A stretch of 64,000 nt of DNA from Thauera sp. (GCA_017302295.1 JAFLDS010000010.1:80184-144183), one strand, 5' to 3'; shown: positions 37,423 to 47,364, counted from the stretch's first letter. The notes: generated by a model not told the origin, from the letters alone. Numbers and translations: made by a program.

Positions 37423-38067
37423 GTGTCCAGCATCACCCTTGCCCTGTCCAAGGGCCGCATCTTCGAAGAAACACTGCCGCTGCTTGCCGCGGCGGGCATT
37501 GTCCCGACCGACAACCCGGAGTCCTCGCGCAAGCTCATCATCGGCACCAACCGCCCCGACGTCCGCCTGGTCATCGTGCGCGCCACCGACACGCCGACCT
37601 ATGTGCAGTACGGCGCGGCCGACCTCGGCATCGCCGGCAAGGACGTGCTGATCGAGCATGGCGGCGCGGGGCTTTACCAGCCGCTGGACCTCGGCATCGC
37701 GCGCTGCCGGTTGTGCGTCGCGGTGCAGAAGGGCTTCGACTATGCAGCGGCCACCCGCCCGGGCGGGCGCATCCGGGTCGCGACCAAATACATCGATGCA
37801 GCCAAGGCGCACTTTGCCGGCAAGGGCATGCATGTCGACCTGATCAAGCTCTATGGCTCGATGGAACTGGCGCCGCTGGTCGGGCTGGCCGACGCCATCG
37901 TCGACCTGGTGTCGACCGGCAGCACGCTGCGCGCCAACAATCTGGAAGAAGTGGAAGACATCATGCCGATCAGTTCGCGCCTGATCGTCAATCAGGCTTC
38001 GCTCAAGCTCAAGCGCGAACTGCTGCAGCCGGTGCTCGACGCCTTCGCCGGCGCAGTCCAATCCTGA
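37423..38067 (+). CDS. hisG: ATP phosphoribosyltransferase HisG, short form
   Basis: HisG makes phosphoribosyl-ATP, the first step of histidine synthesis. The 214-residue product (start GTG 37423) is the short form, lacking the C-terminal regulatory domain. Short HisG needs HisZ for activity and feedback control; hisZ is not in the window. [16 protein letters not shown] opens the protein. The PRPP-site motif is [18 protein letters not shown] near 165-182. ATG 37393 would add ten residues but overlaps a probable -10 (TACAAT, 37389-37394). hisD follows after 10 bases. Confidence 0.95.
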   Translation: MSSITLALSKGRIFEETLPLLAAAGIVPTDNPESSRKLIIGTNRPDVRLVIVRATDTPTYVQYGAADLGIAGKDVLIEHGGAGLYQPLDLGIARCRLCVAVQKGFDYAAATRPGGRIRVATKYIDAAKAHFAGKGMHVDLIKLYGSMELAPLVGLADAIVDLVSTGSTLRANNLEEVEDIMPISSRLIVNQASLKLKRELLQPVLDAFAGAVQS

Positions 38068-38077
38068 GGTCCTGCCG

Positions 38078-39385
38078 ATGAGCCAGACGCCCATCCGTCG
38101 TCTCGACGCCCGCGATCCTGAATTCCTGTCCACGCTCGATGCGCTGCTCGCCTTCGAGGCCGCAGCCGACGAGCGCATCGATGCCGCCGTCAGCGAGATC
38201 CTGCGCGCCGTGCGCACGACCGGCGATGCCGCGGTCGTCGAGTACACCCGTCGCTTTGACGGTCTCGACGTGCATTCGATGCCCGCGCTGGAGCTGCCGA
38301 AGGCCGCGTTGCACGCTGCGCTGGAGAGTCTCACCGTTGAGCAGCGCGAGGCGCTGCGCATCGCCGCGGACCGCGTGCGCGTCTATCACGAGCGCCAGAA
38401 AGGCGAGTCCTGGCACTACACCGAGGCGGACGGAACGCGGCTGGGGCAGAAGGTCACGCCGCTCGATCGTGTCGGCCTCTATGTGCCGGGCGGGCGGGCA
38501 TCCTACCCGAGCTCGGTGCTGATGAACGCGATTCCGGCCAAGGTGGCGGGCGTGGGCGAGCTCATCATGGTCGTTCCCACTCCGCGCGGCGAGAGGAATC
38601 CGCTGGTGCTGGCCGCCGCAGCGATCACCGGCGTCGATCGCGTGTTCACCATCGGTGGCGCGCAGGCGGTGGCCGCGTTGGCCTACGGCACGCAGACCAT
38701 CCCGCAGGTGGACAAGATCGTCGGGCCGGGCAATGCCTATGTGGCCGAAGCCAAGCGAAGGGTGTTCGGCACGGTGGGTATCGACATGGTGGCGGGTCCT
38801 TCCGAGGTGTTGATCATCTCCGACGGCAGCGGTCATGCCGACTGGGTCGCGATGGATCTGTTCGCTCAGGCCGAGCACGACGAATTGGCACAATCCATCC
38901 TGCTGTGCACCGATACCGGCTTCATCGACGCGGTGCACGAAGCGATCGATCGTCTGCTGCCGACCATGCCACGGCGCGACACGATCGCGAAGTCGCTCGC
39001 CAGCCGCGGTGCGTTGATTCATGTGGAGAGTCTCGAGCAGGCGTGCGCGATTGCCAACCGCATCGCGCCCGAGCACCTCGAGCTGTCGATGGATGATGCC
39101 GAGGCGTGGATCGACAAGATCCGTCACGCGGGGGCGATTTTCGTCGGCCACTGGGCGGTGGAGGCGCTGGGCGACTACTGCGCAGGCCCCAACCACGTGC
39201 TGCCCACGATGCGCAGCGCGCGCTTCTCGTCGCCGCTGGGTACCTACGATTTCCAGAAGCGCACGAGCATCGTCAACATCTCCGAAGCCGGTGCGCAGCA
39301 TCTGGGCAAGGTGGCGTCCATCCTCGCGCACGGCGAGGGCCTGCAGGCGCATGCCCGCTCGGCGGAGATGCGTCTGAAGGTCTGA
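38078..39385 (+). CDS. hisD: Histidinol dehydrogenase
   Basis: HisD is a zinc- and NAD-dependent enzyme that makes histidine from histidinol in two oxidation steps. The 435-residue protein has [43 protein letters not shown] and the active-site region [14 protein letters not shown]. Metal and catalytic residues are in [30 protein letters not shown] and [13 protein letters not shown]. The last base of its stop is directly next to the last base of the convergent hisC stop, leaving no intergenic space. Confidence 0.98.
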   Translation: MSQTPIRRLDARDPEFLSTLDALLAFEAAADERIDAAVSEILRAVRTTGDAAVVEYTRRFDGLDVHSMPALELPKAALHAALESLTVEQREALRIAADRVRVYHERQKGESWHYTEADGTRLGQKVTPLDRVGLYVPGGRASYPSSVLMNAIPAKVAGVGELIMVVPTPRGERNPLVLAAAAITGVDRVFTIGGAQAVAALAYGTQTIPQVDKIVGPGNAYVAEAKRRVFGTVGIDMVAGPSEVLIISDGSGHADWVAMDLFAQAEHDELAQSILLCTDTGFIDAVHEAIDRLLPTMPRRDTIAKSLASRGALIHVESLEQACAIANRIAPEHLELSMDDAEAWIDKIRHAGAIFVGHWAVEALGDYCAGPNHVLPTMRSARFSSPLGTYDFQKRTSIVNISEAGAQHLGKVASILAHGEGLQAHARSAEMRLKV

Positions 39386-40459
39386 TCAGCCGCGGAGGAT
39401 CGTCCTCAACGCATCGAGCAGCGCCTCGCACTGCTCGTCCGTCCCCACCGTGATGCGCAGGAACTGGTCGATGCGTGCTGCCTTGAAGTGGCGCACGATG
39501 ATCGCGCGCTTGCGCAATTCCGCAGCCAGTTCGGCGCCGTCGCGCTGCGGGTGACGGGCGAAGATGAAGTTCGCGGCCGAGGGCAGGACGTCGAAGCCCA
39601 GTGCGGCCATCTTTGCGACCAGCACTTCGCGCGTGGCCACGACCTTGCGGCAGCTTTCGAGGAAAAACGCCTCGTCCTCGACCGAGGCCACGGCGCCGGC
39701 GATCGCGAGACGGTCGAGCGGGTAAGAGTTGAAGCTGTTCTTGACGCGCTCCAGCCCCTCGATCAGCGACGCATGGCCGGCCGCGAAGCCCACGCGCAGA
39801 CCCGCCAGCGAGCGGCTCTTGGAAAAGGTGTGAACCACGAGCAGGTTCGGGTAACGGTCGACGAGGGGGATCGCGCTGTCCCCGCCGAAATCCACGTACG
39901 CCTCGTCCACCAGCACCGCCGCGTCCGGGTTGGCGGCGACGATGCGCTCGACGTCGGTGAGCGCCAGCGCCCGCCCGGTGGGTGCGTTCGGGTTGGGGAA
40001 GATGATCGCGCCGGGAAGATCGCCGCCTTGTGGCAGGTAATCCTCGACGCGGATCGAGTAGTCGTCGGCGAGCGGAATCATGCGATGGGCGATGTCGTAA
40101 AGCCCGCAATACACCGGGTAGAAACTGTAGGTGATGTCCGGAAACCACAGCGGACGCTCGTGCCTGAGCAGCGCCATGAAGGCATGTGCCAGCACCTCGT
40201 CAGAGCCGTTGCCGACGAAAATCTGTTCCGGCTGCAGGCCATGGCGCTTCGCCAGCGCCGCCTTCAGCGCATCGGCGTTCGGGTCTGGATACAGGCGCAG
40301 CGAATCATCGGTGGCCGCGCGGATCGCCTCCAGCGCCTTTGGCGACGGGCCGTAGGGGTGCTCGTTGGTGTTGAGCTTGACGAGCTTGTCCAGCTTGGGC
40401 TGTTCGCCCGGCACGTAGGGGGTCAGGCCGTGAACGACGGCGCTCCAGTAGCGGCTCAT
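39386..40459 (-). CDS. hisC: Histidinol-phosphate aminotransferase
   Basis: HisC is a PLP-dependent aminotransferase that makes histidinol phosphate from imidazole acetol phosphate. The 357-residue protein (start [18 protein letters not shown], 40459) has [27 protein letters not shown] and [12 protein letters not shown]. The PLP lysine is K214 in [15 protein letters not shown]. The longer upstream frame is not homologous. It lies on the minus strand inside an otherwise plus-strand his cluster, convergent with hisD and divergent from hisB. It therefore needs its own promoter, which should lie within or beyond the 157-base gap at 40460-40616. Confidence 0.97.
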   Translation of the reverse strand: MSRYWSAVVHGLTPYVPGEQPKLDKLVKLNTNEHPYGPSPKALEAIRAATDDSLRLYPDPNADALKAALAKRHGLQPEQIFVGNGSDEVLAHAFMALLRHERPLWFPDITYSFYPVYCGLYDIAHRMIPLADDYSIRVEDYLPQGGDLPGAIIFPNPNAPTGRALALTDVERIVAANPDAAVLVDEAYVDFGGDSAIPLVDRYPNLLVVHTFSKSRSLAGLRVGFAAGHASLIEGLERVKNSFNSYPLDRLAIAGAVASVEDEAFFLESCRKVVATREVLVAKMAALGFDVLPSAANFIFARHPQRDGAELAAELRKRAIIVRHFKAARIDQFLRITVGTDEQCEALLDALRTILRG

Positions 40460-40572
40460 GCGGGTGTCTGTCTGTGGTGGCGGTGAGACGATCTGCAGGG
40501 CAGGCCTGAAACGCGATAGCGCCGTTGCGGTCCACCCCATAGGCTGCGCGTTGCAGCTGGGTTGCCGGGCGA

Positions 40573-40581
40573 TGTTATCAT
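40573..40581 (+). promoter_or_regulatory. Putative extended -10 promoter for hisB onward
   Basis: TGTTATCAT (40573-40581) is an extended -10 (TGn plus TATCAT, 5 of 6 consensus). TTGCAG at 40551-40556 is a possible -35, though the 19-base spacing is long. The predicted start near 40588 would leave a leader of about 29 bases before hisB. A promoter here is expected because the inverted hisC interrupts read-through from hisGD. Confidence 0.5.
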
Positions 40582-40616
40582 GCCGGTGACCAATCAATTT
40601 CCAGCCAGTATCCGCC

Positions 40617-41204
40617 ATGCGGCAAGCCGACGTCACACGCAACACCCTTGAAACCCGGATCTCGGTGCGCATCGATCTCGATGGCACCGGCAAGGGTGCG
40701 CTCGATACCGGCGTGCCTTTTCTCGATCACATGCTCGACCAGATCGTCCGTCATGGGCTGATCGATCTCGACGTCCGCTGCGAGGGCGATACGCACATCG
40801 ACGACCACCACACCGTCGAAGACGTCGGTATCACCATTGGTCAGGCCTTTGCCAAGGCGCTCGGCGACAAGAAGGGCGTGCGCCGCTACGGTCATGCCTA
40901 TGTACCGCTCGACGAGGCGCTGTCGCGCGTGGTGGTGGATTTCTCCGGCCGTCCCGGGCTGCATTATTTCGTCGAATACACACGGGCGCGCATCGGCAAT
41001 TTCGATGTCGACCTGGCGCGCGAGTTCTTCCAGGGTTTCGTCAATCACGCGGGCGTCACGCTGCACATCGACAACCTGCGCGGCGACAACGCGCACCACC
41101 AGTGCGAGACGATCTTCAAGGCCTTCGCACGCGCCCTGCGCATGGCGGCCGAGCGCGACGAGCGTGCGGCGGGCGTCATCCCATCGACGAAGGGCGCGCT
41201 CTGA
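40617..41204 (+). CDS. hisB: Imidazoleglycerol-phosphate dehydratase
   Basis: HisB dehydrates imidazole glycerol phosphate in histidine synthesis, using Mn2+. This is the monofunctional form (195 residues) without the N-terminal histidinol-phosphatase domain found in E. coli. Metal-binding motifs are [33 protein letters not shown] and [19 protein letters not shown]. It follows a divergent hisC and begins the hisB-H-A-F-I-E run. A separate histidinol phosphatase must be encoded elsewhere. Confidence 0.98.
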   Translation: MRQADVTRNTLETRISVRIDLDGTGKGALDTGVPFLDHMLDQIVRHGLIDLDVRCEGDTHIDDHHTVEDVGITIGQAFAKALGDKKGVRRYGHAYVPLDEALSRVVVDFSGRPGLHYFVEYTRARIGNFDVDLAREFFQGFVNHAGVTLHIDNLRGDNAHHQCETIFKAFARALRMAAERDERAAGVIPSTKGAL

Positions 41205-41265
41205 CCGCTCGGGCGGATGCACCGGCTCTCCAATCACTGTCGCAATCATCCAGCGAGTTCTTCCG

Positions 41266-41904
41266 ATGACCTCTGTGGCCATCATCGACTACGGCATGGG
41301 CAATCTGCGTTCGGTTGCCAAAGCGATCGAGCATGTTGCGCCCGGCCACGATGTGTTCATTACTTCCGACCCGGTGCGTGTCGCCGAGGCGGCCCGGGTG
41401 GTGTTTCCCGGGCAGGGCGCGATGCCCGACTGCATGCGCGAACTCGATCTGCGCGGTCTGCGCCCTGCGGTGCTCGAGGCGGCGGCAAGCAAGCCCTTCC
41501 TGGGTATCTGCATCGGCCAGCAAATGCTGTTCGAGCACAGCGCCGAAGGCGATGTGCCGGGGCTGGGCATCCTGCCGGGTGAGGTGATCCGCTTCCCGGA
41601 CGACGAGATGCGGGCTGCCGACGGTGCGCGTCTCAAGGTGCCGCACATGGGCTGGAACAAGGTGTGGCAAAGCGGGGCTCACCCGATGTGGGACGGTATT
41701 GCGGACGGCGAACGTTTCTACTTCGTGCACAGCTATTTCGTCGCGCCGAAGGTTTCGGGCCACGCCGCCGCACATACCGACTACGGCGTGCGCTTTACCA
41801 GTGCGGTAGCCCGGGCTAATATCTTCGCGGTCCAGTTCCACCCCGAGAAGAGCGCTGCAGCCGGCCTGCGCCTGCTCGCGAACTTCATCCAGTGGGCACC
41901 CTGA
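41266..41904 (+). CDS. hisH: Imidazole glycerol phosphate synthase, glutaminase subunit HisH
   Basis: HisH hydrolyses glutamine and channels ammonia to HisF. The 212-residue class I amidotransferase has the catalytic triad C82 (GICIGQQMLF), H192 and E194 (QFHPEKS). VAIIDYGMGNLRSVAKAI is the N-terminal strand and PHMGWN is a conserved loop. The start is ATG 41266, preceded by a weak ribosome site. hisA lies 59 bases downstream. Confidence 0.97.
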   Translation: MTSVAIIDYGMGNLRSVAKAIEHVAPGHDVFITSDPVRVAEAARVVFPGQGAMPDCMRELDLRGLRPAVLEAAASKPFLGICIGQQMLFEHSAEGDVPGLGILPGEVIRFPDDEMRAADGARLKVPHMGWNKVWQSGAHPMWDGIADGERFYFVHSYFVAPKVSGHAAAHTDYGVRFTSAVARANIFAVQFHPEKSAAAGLRLLANFIQWAP

Positions 41905-41963
41905 ACTTCCTGCGCCTGCCTCACCGCGCGTTTCCCTTCCCAGCTCAAGAAATCTGAACCGGT

Positions 41964-42713
41964 ATGCTGCTGATCCCCGCCATCGACCTCAAGGACGGTC
42001 ATTGTGTGCGCCTGAAACAGGGCGAAATGGATGCCGCCACGGTGTTCTCCGAAGAACCAGGCTCGATGGCGCGGCACTGGCTCGACGCCGGCGCGCGTCG
42101 GCTGCATCTCGTGGACCTCAATGGCGCCTTCGCCGGCAAGCCCAAGAACGGTGCTGCGATCCGGGCGATCACCGACGAGGTCGGGGACGACATTCCGGTT
42201 CAGCTCGGTGGTGGCATCCGTGACCTCGATACCATCGAGCACTACCTCGACAACGGCATCAGCTACGTCATCATCGGCACAGCGGCGGTGAAGAACCCCG
42301 GCTTCCTGCACGATGCCTGCGGCGCCTTTCCCGGCCATATCATCGTCGGCCTGGACGCCAAGGACGGCAAGGTGGCTGTGGATGGCTGGTCCAAGCTCAC
42401 CGGGCACGACGTCGTCGACCTGGCCAAGAAGTTCGAAGACTACGGTGTCGAGTCGGTCATCTACACTGACATCGGTCGCGACGGCATGCTGTCCGGCGTG
42501 AATATCGAGGCGACCGTGCGGCTGGCGCGCGCACTGCGCATTCCGGTCATCGCCAGCGGTGGCATCACTGATCTGCGCGACATTGACGCGCTGTGCGCGG
42601 TCGAGGAAGAGGGCATCATGGGTGCGATCACCGGCCGTGCGATCTATGAAGGCACGCTCGACTTCGCCGCCGCGCAGGCGCGCGCCGACGAACTGAACGG
42701 TGCGGCCGAATGA
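41964..42713 (+). CDS. hisA: Phosphoribosylformimino-5-aminoimidazole carboxamide ribotide isomerase HisA
   Basis: HisA performs an Amadori rearrangement in histidine synthesis. The 249-residue (beta-alpha)8 barrel begins [17 protein letters not shown] with the catalytic Asp8. [13 protein letters not shown] and the second catalytic region [14 protein letters not shown] follow, and phosphate-binding [15 protein letters not shown] completes the barrel. It is a paralogue of HisF, encoded 22 bases downstream. Confidence 0.97.
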   Translation: MLLIPAIDLKDGHCVRLKQGEMDAATVFSEEPGSMARHWLDAGARRLHLVDLNGAFAGKPKNGAAIRAITDEVGDDIPVQLGGGIRDLDTIEHYLDNGISYVIIGTAAVKNPGFLHDACGAFPGHIIVGLDAKDGKVAVDGWSKLTGHDVVDLAKKFEDYGVESVIYTDIGRDGMLSGVNIEATVRLARALRIPVIASGGITDLRDIDALCAVEEEGIMGAITGRAIYEGTLDFAAAQARADELNGAAE

Positions 42714-42735
42714 CCTTCCCTGCTGAGCGCCGCTG

Positions 42736-43494
42736 ATGCTCGCCAAACGCATCATTCCTTGCCTCGACGTCAGTGCGGGGCGTGTCGTGAAGGGCGTCAA
42801 TTTCGTCGAACTGCGCGACGCCGGCGATCCGGTCGAGATCGCCCGCCGTTATGACGAGCAGGGCGCCGACGAAATCACTTTTCTCGATATCACGGCAAGC
42901 TCCGACGCGCGTGACATCATCCTGCATGTGGTCGAGCAGGTCGCAGAGCAGGTCTTCATTCCGCTGACGGTCGGCGGCGGCGTGCGCAGCGTCGAGGACG
43001 TGCGTCGCCTGCTCAACGCGGGGGCCGACAAGGTCAGCATGAACACCGCTGCGGTGAACAACCCGCAACTGGTCCACGACGCGGCGAGCAAGGTCGGCAA
43101 CCAGTGCATCGTCGTCGCGATCGACGCCAAGCAGACGGCGCCTGGCAAATGGGAGGTGTTCACCCATGGTGGCCGCAACAACACCGGGCTCGACGCGATC
43201 GAATGGGCGCGCAAGGTCGAGTCCCTCGGCGCCGGCGAGATACTGCTCACCAGCATGGACCGCGATGGTACCAAGATCGGTTTCGATCTCGGGCTGACGC
43301 GCGCGGTTTCCGACGCGGTGCGCATCCCGGTGATCGCCAGCGGCGGCGTCGGGACGCTCGAGCATCTTGCCGAGGGCGTGTCGGAGGGGCGCGCCGATGC
43401 GGTGCTCGCGGCCAGCATCTTCCATTTCGGACAGCACACGGTGCGCGAAGCCAAGGAGCTGATGCGCGCGCGCGGAATCGAGGTGCGCTTGTGA
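42736..43494 (+). CDS. hisF: Imidazole glycerol phosphate synthase, cyclase subunit HisF
   Basis: HisF closes the imidazole ring and releases AICAR, using ammonia from HisH. The 252-residue barrel starts [23 protein letters not shown] with catalytic Asp11. [48 protein letters not shown] (catalytic Asp) and [16 protein letters not shown] are all present. Its stop overlaps the GTG start of hisI by 4 bases. Confidence 0.98.
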   Translation: MLAKRIIPCLDVSAGRVVKGVNFVELRDAGDPVEIARRYDEQGADEITFLDITASSDARDIILHVVEQVAEQVFIPLTVGGGVRSVEDVRRLLNAGADKVSMNTAAVNNPQLVHDAASKVGNQCIVVAIDAKQTAPGKWEVFTHGGRNNTGLDAIEWARKVESLGAGEILLTSMDRDGTKIGFDLGLTRAVSDAVRIPVIASGGVGTLEHLAEGVSEGRADAVLAASIFHFGQHTVREAKELMRARGIEVRL

Positions 43495-43886
43495 GCGTGA
43501 GCACCAAATGGCTCAACGAGGTGAAATGGGATGCTCAGGGCCTCGTTCCGGTGATCGCCCAGGAGGCCTCGAGCGGCGATGTGCTGATGTTCGCCTGGAT
43601 GAATCGCGAGGCCTTGCAGCGCACCGCGGAAACCGGCGAAGCAATCTACTGGTCACGTTCGCGGCGTAAGCTGTGGCACAAGGGCGAGGAGTCCGGTCAC
43701 GTGCAGAAGGTCCTCGACATCCGCATCGACTGTGACAACGATGTGGTGCTGCTGAAGATCGAACAGGTCGGCGGCATCGCCTGCCATACCGGGCGCCACA
43801 GCTGCTTCTTCCAGAGGTATTTCGCCGATGGCCGCTGGGAGGCCGTCGAACCGGTTTTGAAAGACCCGCAGGACATCTATAAATGA
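43491..43886 (+). CDS. hisI: Phosphoribosyl-AMP cyclohydrolase HisI
   Basis: HisI opens the adenine ring of phosphoribosyl-AMP in histidine synthesis. The 131-residue protein has [38 protein letters not shown] and the metal-binding [31 protein letters not shown]. It is separate from HisE, unlike the fused form of enterobacteria. The start is GTG 43491, overlapping hisF; GTG 43497 is an alternative. It overlaps hisE by 4 bases. Confidence 0.97.
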   Translation: MSVSTKWLNEVKWDAQGLVPVIAQEASSGDVLMFAWMNREALQRTAETGEAIYWSRSRRKLWHKGEESGHVQKVLDIRIDCDNDVVLLKIEQVGGIACHTGRHSCFFQRYFADGRWEAVEPVLKDPQDIYK

Positions 43887-44206
43887 TCGACATCGAAGTA
43901 TTGCACCGCGTCTCGGAGACGCTGGCCGCTCGCAAGAGGGCGGACCCGGATTCGTCCTATGTTTCCAGTCTGTATGCCAAGGGGACGGACGCCATCTGCA
44001 AGAAGGTTGCCGAGGAAGCTGCGGAGACGATCATGGCCGCCAAGGACAAGGATCTGCTTCACCTGGTGTGGGAAGTGACCGACCTCTGGTTCCACTCCAT
44101 GGTCCTGCTCGCGCATCATGGGCTGTCGGTAGATGATGTGCTCGCCGAGTTCCGCCGCCGTGAGGGCGTGTCGGGCATCGACGAGAAGAAATCGCGTACG
44201 GCCTGA
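43883..44206 (+). CDS. hisE: Phosphoribosyl-ATP diphosphatase HisE
   Basis: HisE removes pyrophosphate from phosphoribosyl-ATP. The 107-residue MazG-like all-alpha protein has [33 protein letters not shown] and [21 protein letters not shown], with the metal-binding E/E/D residues of the family. It overlaps hisI by 4 bases and precedes the HIT gene by 14 bases. The arrangement hisE–HIT–tatA is common in betaproteobacteria. Confidence 0.96.
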   Translation: MIDIEVLHRVSETLAARKRADPDSSYVSSLYAKGTDAICKKVAEEAAETIMAAKDKDLLHLVWEVTDLWFHSMVLLAHHGLSVDDVLAEFRRREGVSGIDEKKSRTA

Positions 44207-44220
44207 GGAGATCCGTCGTC

Positions 44221-44568
44221 ATGAGCGACTGCCTTTTCTGCCGCATCGTGCGCGGCGAGATTCCCGCGAAGAAGGTTTACGAAGACGAACACGTCCTCGC
44301 CTTTCACGACATCCGTCCGCTCGCGCCGGTGCACGTACTGGTGATCCCGAAGGAGCACGTCGATTCGATGGCGCACCTCGAGCCCCGACATGAGCTGGCG
44401 ATGGGGCGGCTGATGGTCGCTGCCGGCCGGATTGCCCAGGATCAAGGCTGTACCGACGGTTTTCGGACTATCGTGAACACAGGCAGGGTCGGTTTGCAGG
44501 AGGTGTATCATTTGCACCTGCACATTCTGGGCGGCGCGGATCCCCTGCCGCCCATGTTGAAGCGCTAA
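44221..44568 (+). CDS. Histidine triad (HIT) nucleotide-binding protein
   Basis: The 115-residue HinT-type protein has CLFCRIVRGEIPAKKVYEDEHVLAFHDI at the N-terminus. The triad HLHLHILGG (H-x-H-x-H-x-x) sits near residues 100-108 and is expected to hydrolyse adenosine phosphoramidates. Length and motifs fit the HinT branch. It lies between hisE and tatA, 12 bases before the latter, and probably shares their transcript; no functional tie to either is obvious. Confidence 0.95.
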   Translation: MSDCLFCRIVRGEIPAKKVYEDEHVLAFHDIRPLAPVHVLVIPKEHVDSMAHLEPRHELAMGRLMVAAGRIAQDQGCTDGFRTIVNTGRVGLQEVYHLHLHILGGADPLPPMLKR

Positions 44569-44580
44569 GGAGAGAGCGGT

Positions 44581-44817
44581 ATGGGTTCATTCAGCATCTG
44601 GCATTGGCTGATCGTGCTGGTCATCGTCATGCTGGTGTTCGGGACGAAGAAGCTGCGCAACATCGGCTCCGATCTGGGTGGTGCGGTGAAGGGCTTCAAG
44701 GAAGGCATGAAGGACGGCGATGCGGCCGCGGGCGCGGCCCCGCAGCAGAAGATCGCCGGCGACGGTCAGACCATCGAAGGCGAGGCGCGGGAAAAGGTCG
44801 ACAAGACCCATTCCTGA
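44581..44817 (+). CDS. tatA: Sec-independent translocase subunit TatA
   Basis: TatA oligomers form the variable-size conduit for folded, twin-arginine signal proteins. The 78-residue product has one N-terminal membrane helix ([16 protein letters not shown], about 6-21), the hinge [10 protein letters not shown] and an amphipathic helix ([16 protein letters not shown]). A charged tail completes it. AAGGAGAG precedes the ATG. A terminator-like hairpin lies between tatA and tatB at 44839-44871, which could let tatA be made in excess. Confidence 0.96.
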   Translation: MGSFSIWHWLIVLVIVMLVFGTKKLRNIGSDLGGAVKGFKEGMKDGDAAAGAAPQQKIAGDGQTIEGEAREKVDKTHS

Positions 44818-44838
44818 GCGTCGCGTCTCATAACCCAG

Positions 44839-44871
44839 GGGGCGCCCATTGCGAGCGCCCCTTCATTTTTT
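44839..44871 (+). terminator. Terminator-like hairpin between tatA and tatB
   Basis: GGGGCGC (44839-44845) and GCGCCCC (44855-44861) form a 7-pair GC stem with a 9-base loop. TTCA and a run of six T (44866-44871) follow. The short insert before the T-run suggests partial rather than full termination. It sits 22 bases after the tatA stop. Confidence 0.6.
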
Positions 44872-44909
44872 GCGTGTCCGCTATGGGCGCGCAGCGGGCC
44901 CGGAACAAC

Positions 44910-45383
44910 ATGTTCGACTTCGGCTTTTCGGAACTCGTCGTCATCGGTGTGGTGATGCTGATCGTGGTCGGCCCCGAGCGTCTGCCCAAGGTCGCGCGCA
45001 CGGCGGGTCATCTGCTGGGAAGGCTTCAGCGCTATGTGTCCGACGTCAAGTCCGACATCCAGCGCGAAATGCAGCTCGAGGAACTCAGGAAGTTGCAGGA
45101 TCAGGTCAAGCAGCAGGCGCAGGTGCTGGAGACTTCGGTGCGTGCACAGACCACCAGCGTCGAGACTGAAATCGCGCGCACGGGCGAGGAGTTGCGCGCC
45201 CTCGAAGGCGCAGCGGTGGCGGGCGCGGCGACCGGTGCGTCAGCCTCGTCGGCTGCTGGCGTCGATGCTGCCACCGCACCCGCGGCAAGCCCCGCGGGCG
45301 CGACGGATTCCCAGGCTGGCCCGCAGCTCGAGCTCGGGCTGCCGTCTTCCAACACACAGCCGGCTGCGGCGGACAAGGCATGA
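44910..45383 (+). CDS. tatB: Sec-independent translocase subunit TatB
   Basis: TatB forms the twin-arginine signal receptor with TatC. The 157-residue product has an N-terminal membrane helix (FSELVVIGVVMLIVVGPERLPKVARTAG, with the conserved Glu and GPERLP hinge). A long amphipathic helix to about 90 follows, then an Ala/Thr-rich low-complexity tail. ATG 44910 is chosen because it gives MFDFGFSE, the family N-terminus. It overlaps tatC by 4 bases. Confidence 0.95.
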   Translation: MFDFGFSELVVIGVVMLIVVGPERLPKVARTAGHLLGRLQRYVSDVKSDIQREMQLEELRKLQDQVKQQAQVLETSVRAQTTSVETEIARTGEELRALEGAAVAGAATGASASSAAGVDAATAPAASPAGATDSQAGPQLELGLPSSNTQPAAADKA

Positions 45384-46156
45384 GCGAGCAGCAAGAAACC
45401 TTCATTGCGCATCTCGTCGAGTTGCGTGACCGCTTGTTGCGCGCCATCGTCGCGGTGGCGGTGGTCTTCGTGTGCCTGATGCCGTGGGCGGGTGACATCT
45501 ACGACATCCTCGCCAAACCGATGATGGCAACCTTGCCGGAAGGTACGCACATGATCGCGACCGGCGTGGTGACGCCGTTCTTCGTGCCGGTCAAGGTGAC
45601 CATGCTGGTGGCCTTCGTGCTGGCCTTGCCGGTGGTGCTCTACCAGGCTTGGGCCTTCATCGCTCCCGGCCTCTATGCGCACGAGCGCCGGCTGGCGGTG
45701 CCGCTGGTCGTCGGCAGCAGCCTGCTGTTCCTGCTGGGCATGGCCTTCTGCTATTTCTTCGTGTTCGGGACGGTGTTCAGGTTCATCGCCGAGTTCGCGC
45801 CCAAGAGCATCGTGCCGGCGCCGGACATCGAGCAGTATCTGTCCTTCGTGATGTCGATGTTCATCGCCTTCGGCATCACCTTCGAGGTGCCCGTGATCGT
45901 CATCCTGCTGGTGAAGACGGGCGTGGTCAGCGTCGCCAAGCTGAAGGAAGTCAGGCCCTACGTGATCGTCGGGGCCTTCGTGGTGGCAGCGATCATCACG
46001 CCTCCCGACGTGGTCTCGCAGTTCATGCTTGCGGTGCCGATGTGCCTGCTCTACGAGCTCGGGATCGTCCTGGCGAACATGATCTCCCGGCCGGGGCAGG
46101 CCGTCGTGCCAGCCGAGGGCGAGCCGTCGCACTCGCTCGAGTCGGACGGCAAATAG
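45380..46156 (+). CDS. tatC: Sec-independent translocase subunit TatC
   Basis: TatC is the six-helix core of the Tat translocase that recognises twin-arginine signals. The 258-residue protein begins QETFIAHLVELRDRLLRAIVAV with the conserved LxELRxR motif. YQAWAFIAPGLYAHERR and SFVMSMFIAFGITFEVPVIVILL follow, and it ends with a charged tail. Six hydrophobic segments are visible. A GC-rich inverted repeat without a T-run (46187-46194/46205-46212) spans the convergent end with the htrA gene. Confidence 0.97.
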   Translation: MSEQQETFIAHLVELRDRLLRAIVAVAVVFVCLMPWAGDIYDILAKPMMATLPEGTHMIATGVVTPFFVPVKVTMLVAFVLALPVVLYQAWAFIAPGLYAHERRLAVPLVVGSSLLFLLGMAFCYFFVFGTVFRFIAEFAPKSIVPAPDIEQYLSFVMSMFIAFGITFEVPVIVILLVKTGVVSVAKLKEVRPYVIVGAFVVAAIITPPDVVSQFMLAVPMCLLYELGIVLANMISRPGQAVVPAEGEPSHSLESDGK

Positions 46157-46200
46157 GCCTGAGGCTGCGAGCTTCCAAACGCTGAAGCCGGCCGGCGCGC

Positions 46201-47364
46201 TCAGCGGCCGGCCGCGGCAGGCGTCGGGCGGCGGCCGACTTCGACGTCGATATCGAGTTCTTCGCTACCGCGCTGAACGCGGAAACGCGCGGTGCGTCCC
46301 GGCGGCAGCGCGGCGACGAGATCGAGCATCGCCCGCGGGTCGGCAACCGATTGTTCGCCCACGGCGATCAGCACGTCGCCCGGGCGGATGCCGGCACGAT
46401 CGGCCGGGCTGTTGCGCAGCACGCCGGCGATGAGCGCGCCGCCTGCATTCTTCAGCCCGAACGACTCCGCCAGCTCGGGCGTGATGTCCTGGATCTCGAC
46501 GCCCACCCAGCCGCGCGTGACCTCGCCCTGCGCGACGATCTGCTCCATCACGTTGCGTGCGATCGAGACGGGAATGGCAAAGCCGATGCCGAGCGACCCG
46601 CCGGAGCGGGAATAGATAGCGGTGTTGATGCCCACCAGATTGCCCTCGCTGTCCACCAGCGCCCCGCCGGAATTGCCCGGGTTGATCGCGGCATCGGTCT
46701 GGATGTAGTTCTCGAAGGTATTGATGCCGAGCTGGCTGCGACCGAGGGCGGAGACGATGCCCATGGTCACCGTCTGGCCGACGCCGAACGGGTTGCCGAT
46801 CGCAAGCACGACGTCACCGACGTGCAGCGTGGTGCTTGCGGCGAAGGTGATCGAGGGCAGGGCGCCTTCGGCTTCGATCTTGAGCACGGCCAGATCCGTT
46901 TCGGGGTCGCGTCCCACCAGCCGGGCCGCGAACTTGCGCCCGTCGTTGAGCGCCACTTCCATCGCATCCGCCGCCTCGATGACGTGGTTGTTGGTCAGGA
47001 TGAAGCCATCGGCACTGACGACCACGCCCGAGCCGAGCCCCGACGAGCGCTGGCTCGGTCCGCCGTTGAAACGGTCGCCGAAGAAGTGGCGGAAGATCGG
47101 GTCGTCCATCAGCGGATGCCGGGGGCCGCTGGCGGCCTTGCTGGTGAAGATGTGAACCACGGCCGGCAGCGCCCGCTGTGCTGCGATCGCGTAGCTGCCG
47201 GCCGGCGGCGCGGCGGCGCGATCGCCCAAAGGGGCCTCACGCACCGCGACCACGCCGCCGGGGGACGGGTCGCGAAGCCATTCGGGCTTGAGGGTGTTGA
47301 GGACGAACAGCACCGCGACACTGATGGTCACGGCCTGCGCGAAGGTCAGCCACAGTCGGCGCAT
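46201..47364 (-). CDS. Membrane-anchored HtrA/DegS-type serine protease with one PDZ domain
   Basis: A 387-residue periplasmic protease. Residues 6-24 form an uncleaved membrane anchor rather than a signal peptide. The trypsin-like domain has catalytic H127 (TNNHVIEA), D157 (TDLAVLKIE) and S232 (GNSGGALVD). A single PDZ domain spans about 280-375 (NSPADRAGIRPGDVLIAVGE). One PDZ and the anchor fit DegS/AlgW, which start sigma-E envelope-stress signalling, but a general HtrA role is possible since no rpoE/rseA genes are here. It is divergent from the Nif3 gene. Confidence 0.92.
   Translation of the reverse strand: MRRLWLTFAQAVTISVAVLFVLNTLKPEWLRDPSPGGVVAVREAPLGDRAAAPPAGSYAIAAQRALPAVVHIFTSKAASGPRHPLMDDPIFRHFFGDRFNGGPSQRSSGLGSGVVVSADGFILTNNHVIEAADAMEVALNDGRKFAARLVGRDPETDLAVLKIEAEGALPSITFAASTTLHVGDVVLAIGNPFGVGQTVTMGIVSALGRSQLGINTFENYIQTDAAINPGNSGGALVDSEGNLVGINTAIYSRSGGSLGIGFAIPVSIARNVMEQIVAQGEVTRGWVGVEIQDITPELAESFGLKNAGGALIAGVLRNSPADRAGIRPGDVLIAVGEQSVADPRAMLDLVAALPPGRTARFRVQRGSEELDIDVEVGRRPTPAAAGR

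Noticed and set aside
46187-46212. GC palindrome between tatC and the HtrA gene as a terminator
   Set aside because: GCCGGCCG/CGGCCGGC pairs well but has no T-run on either side and overlaps the htrA stop; not called as a separate feature.
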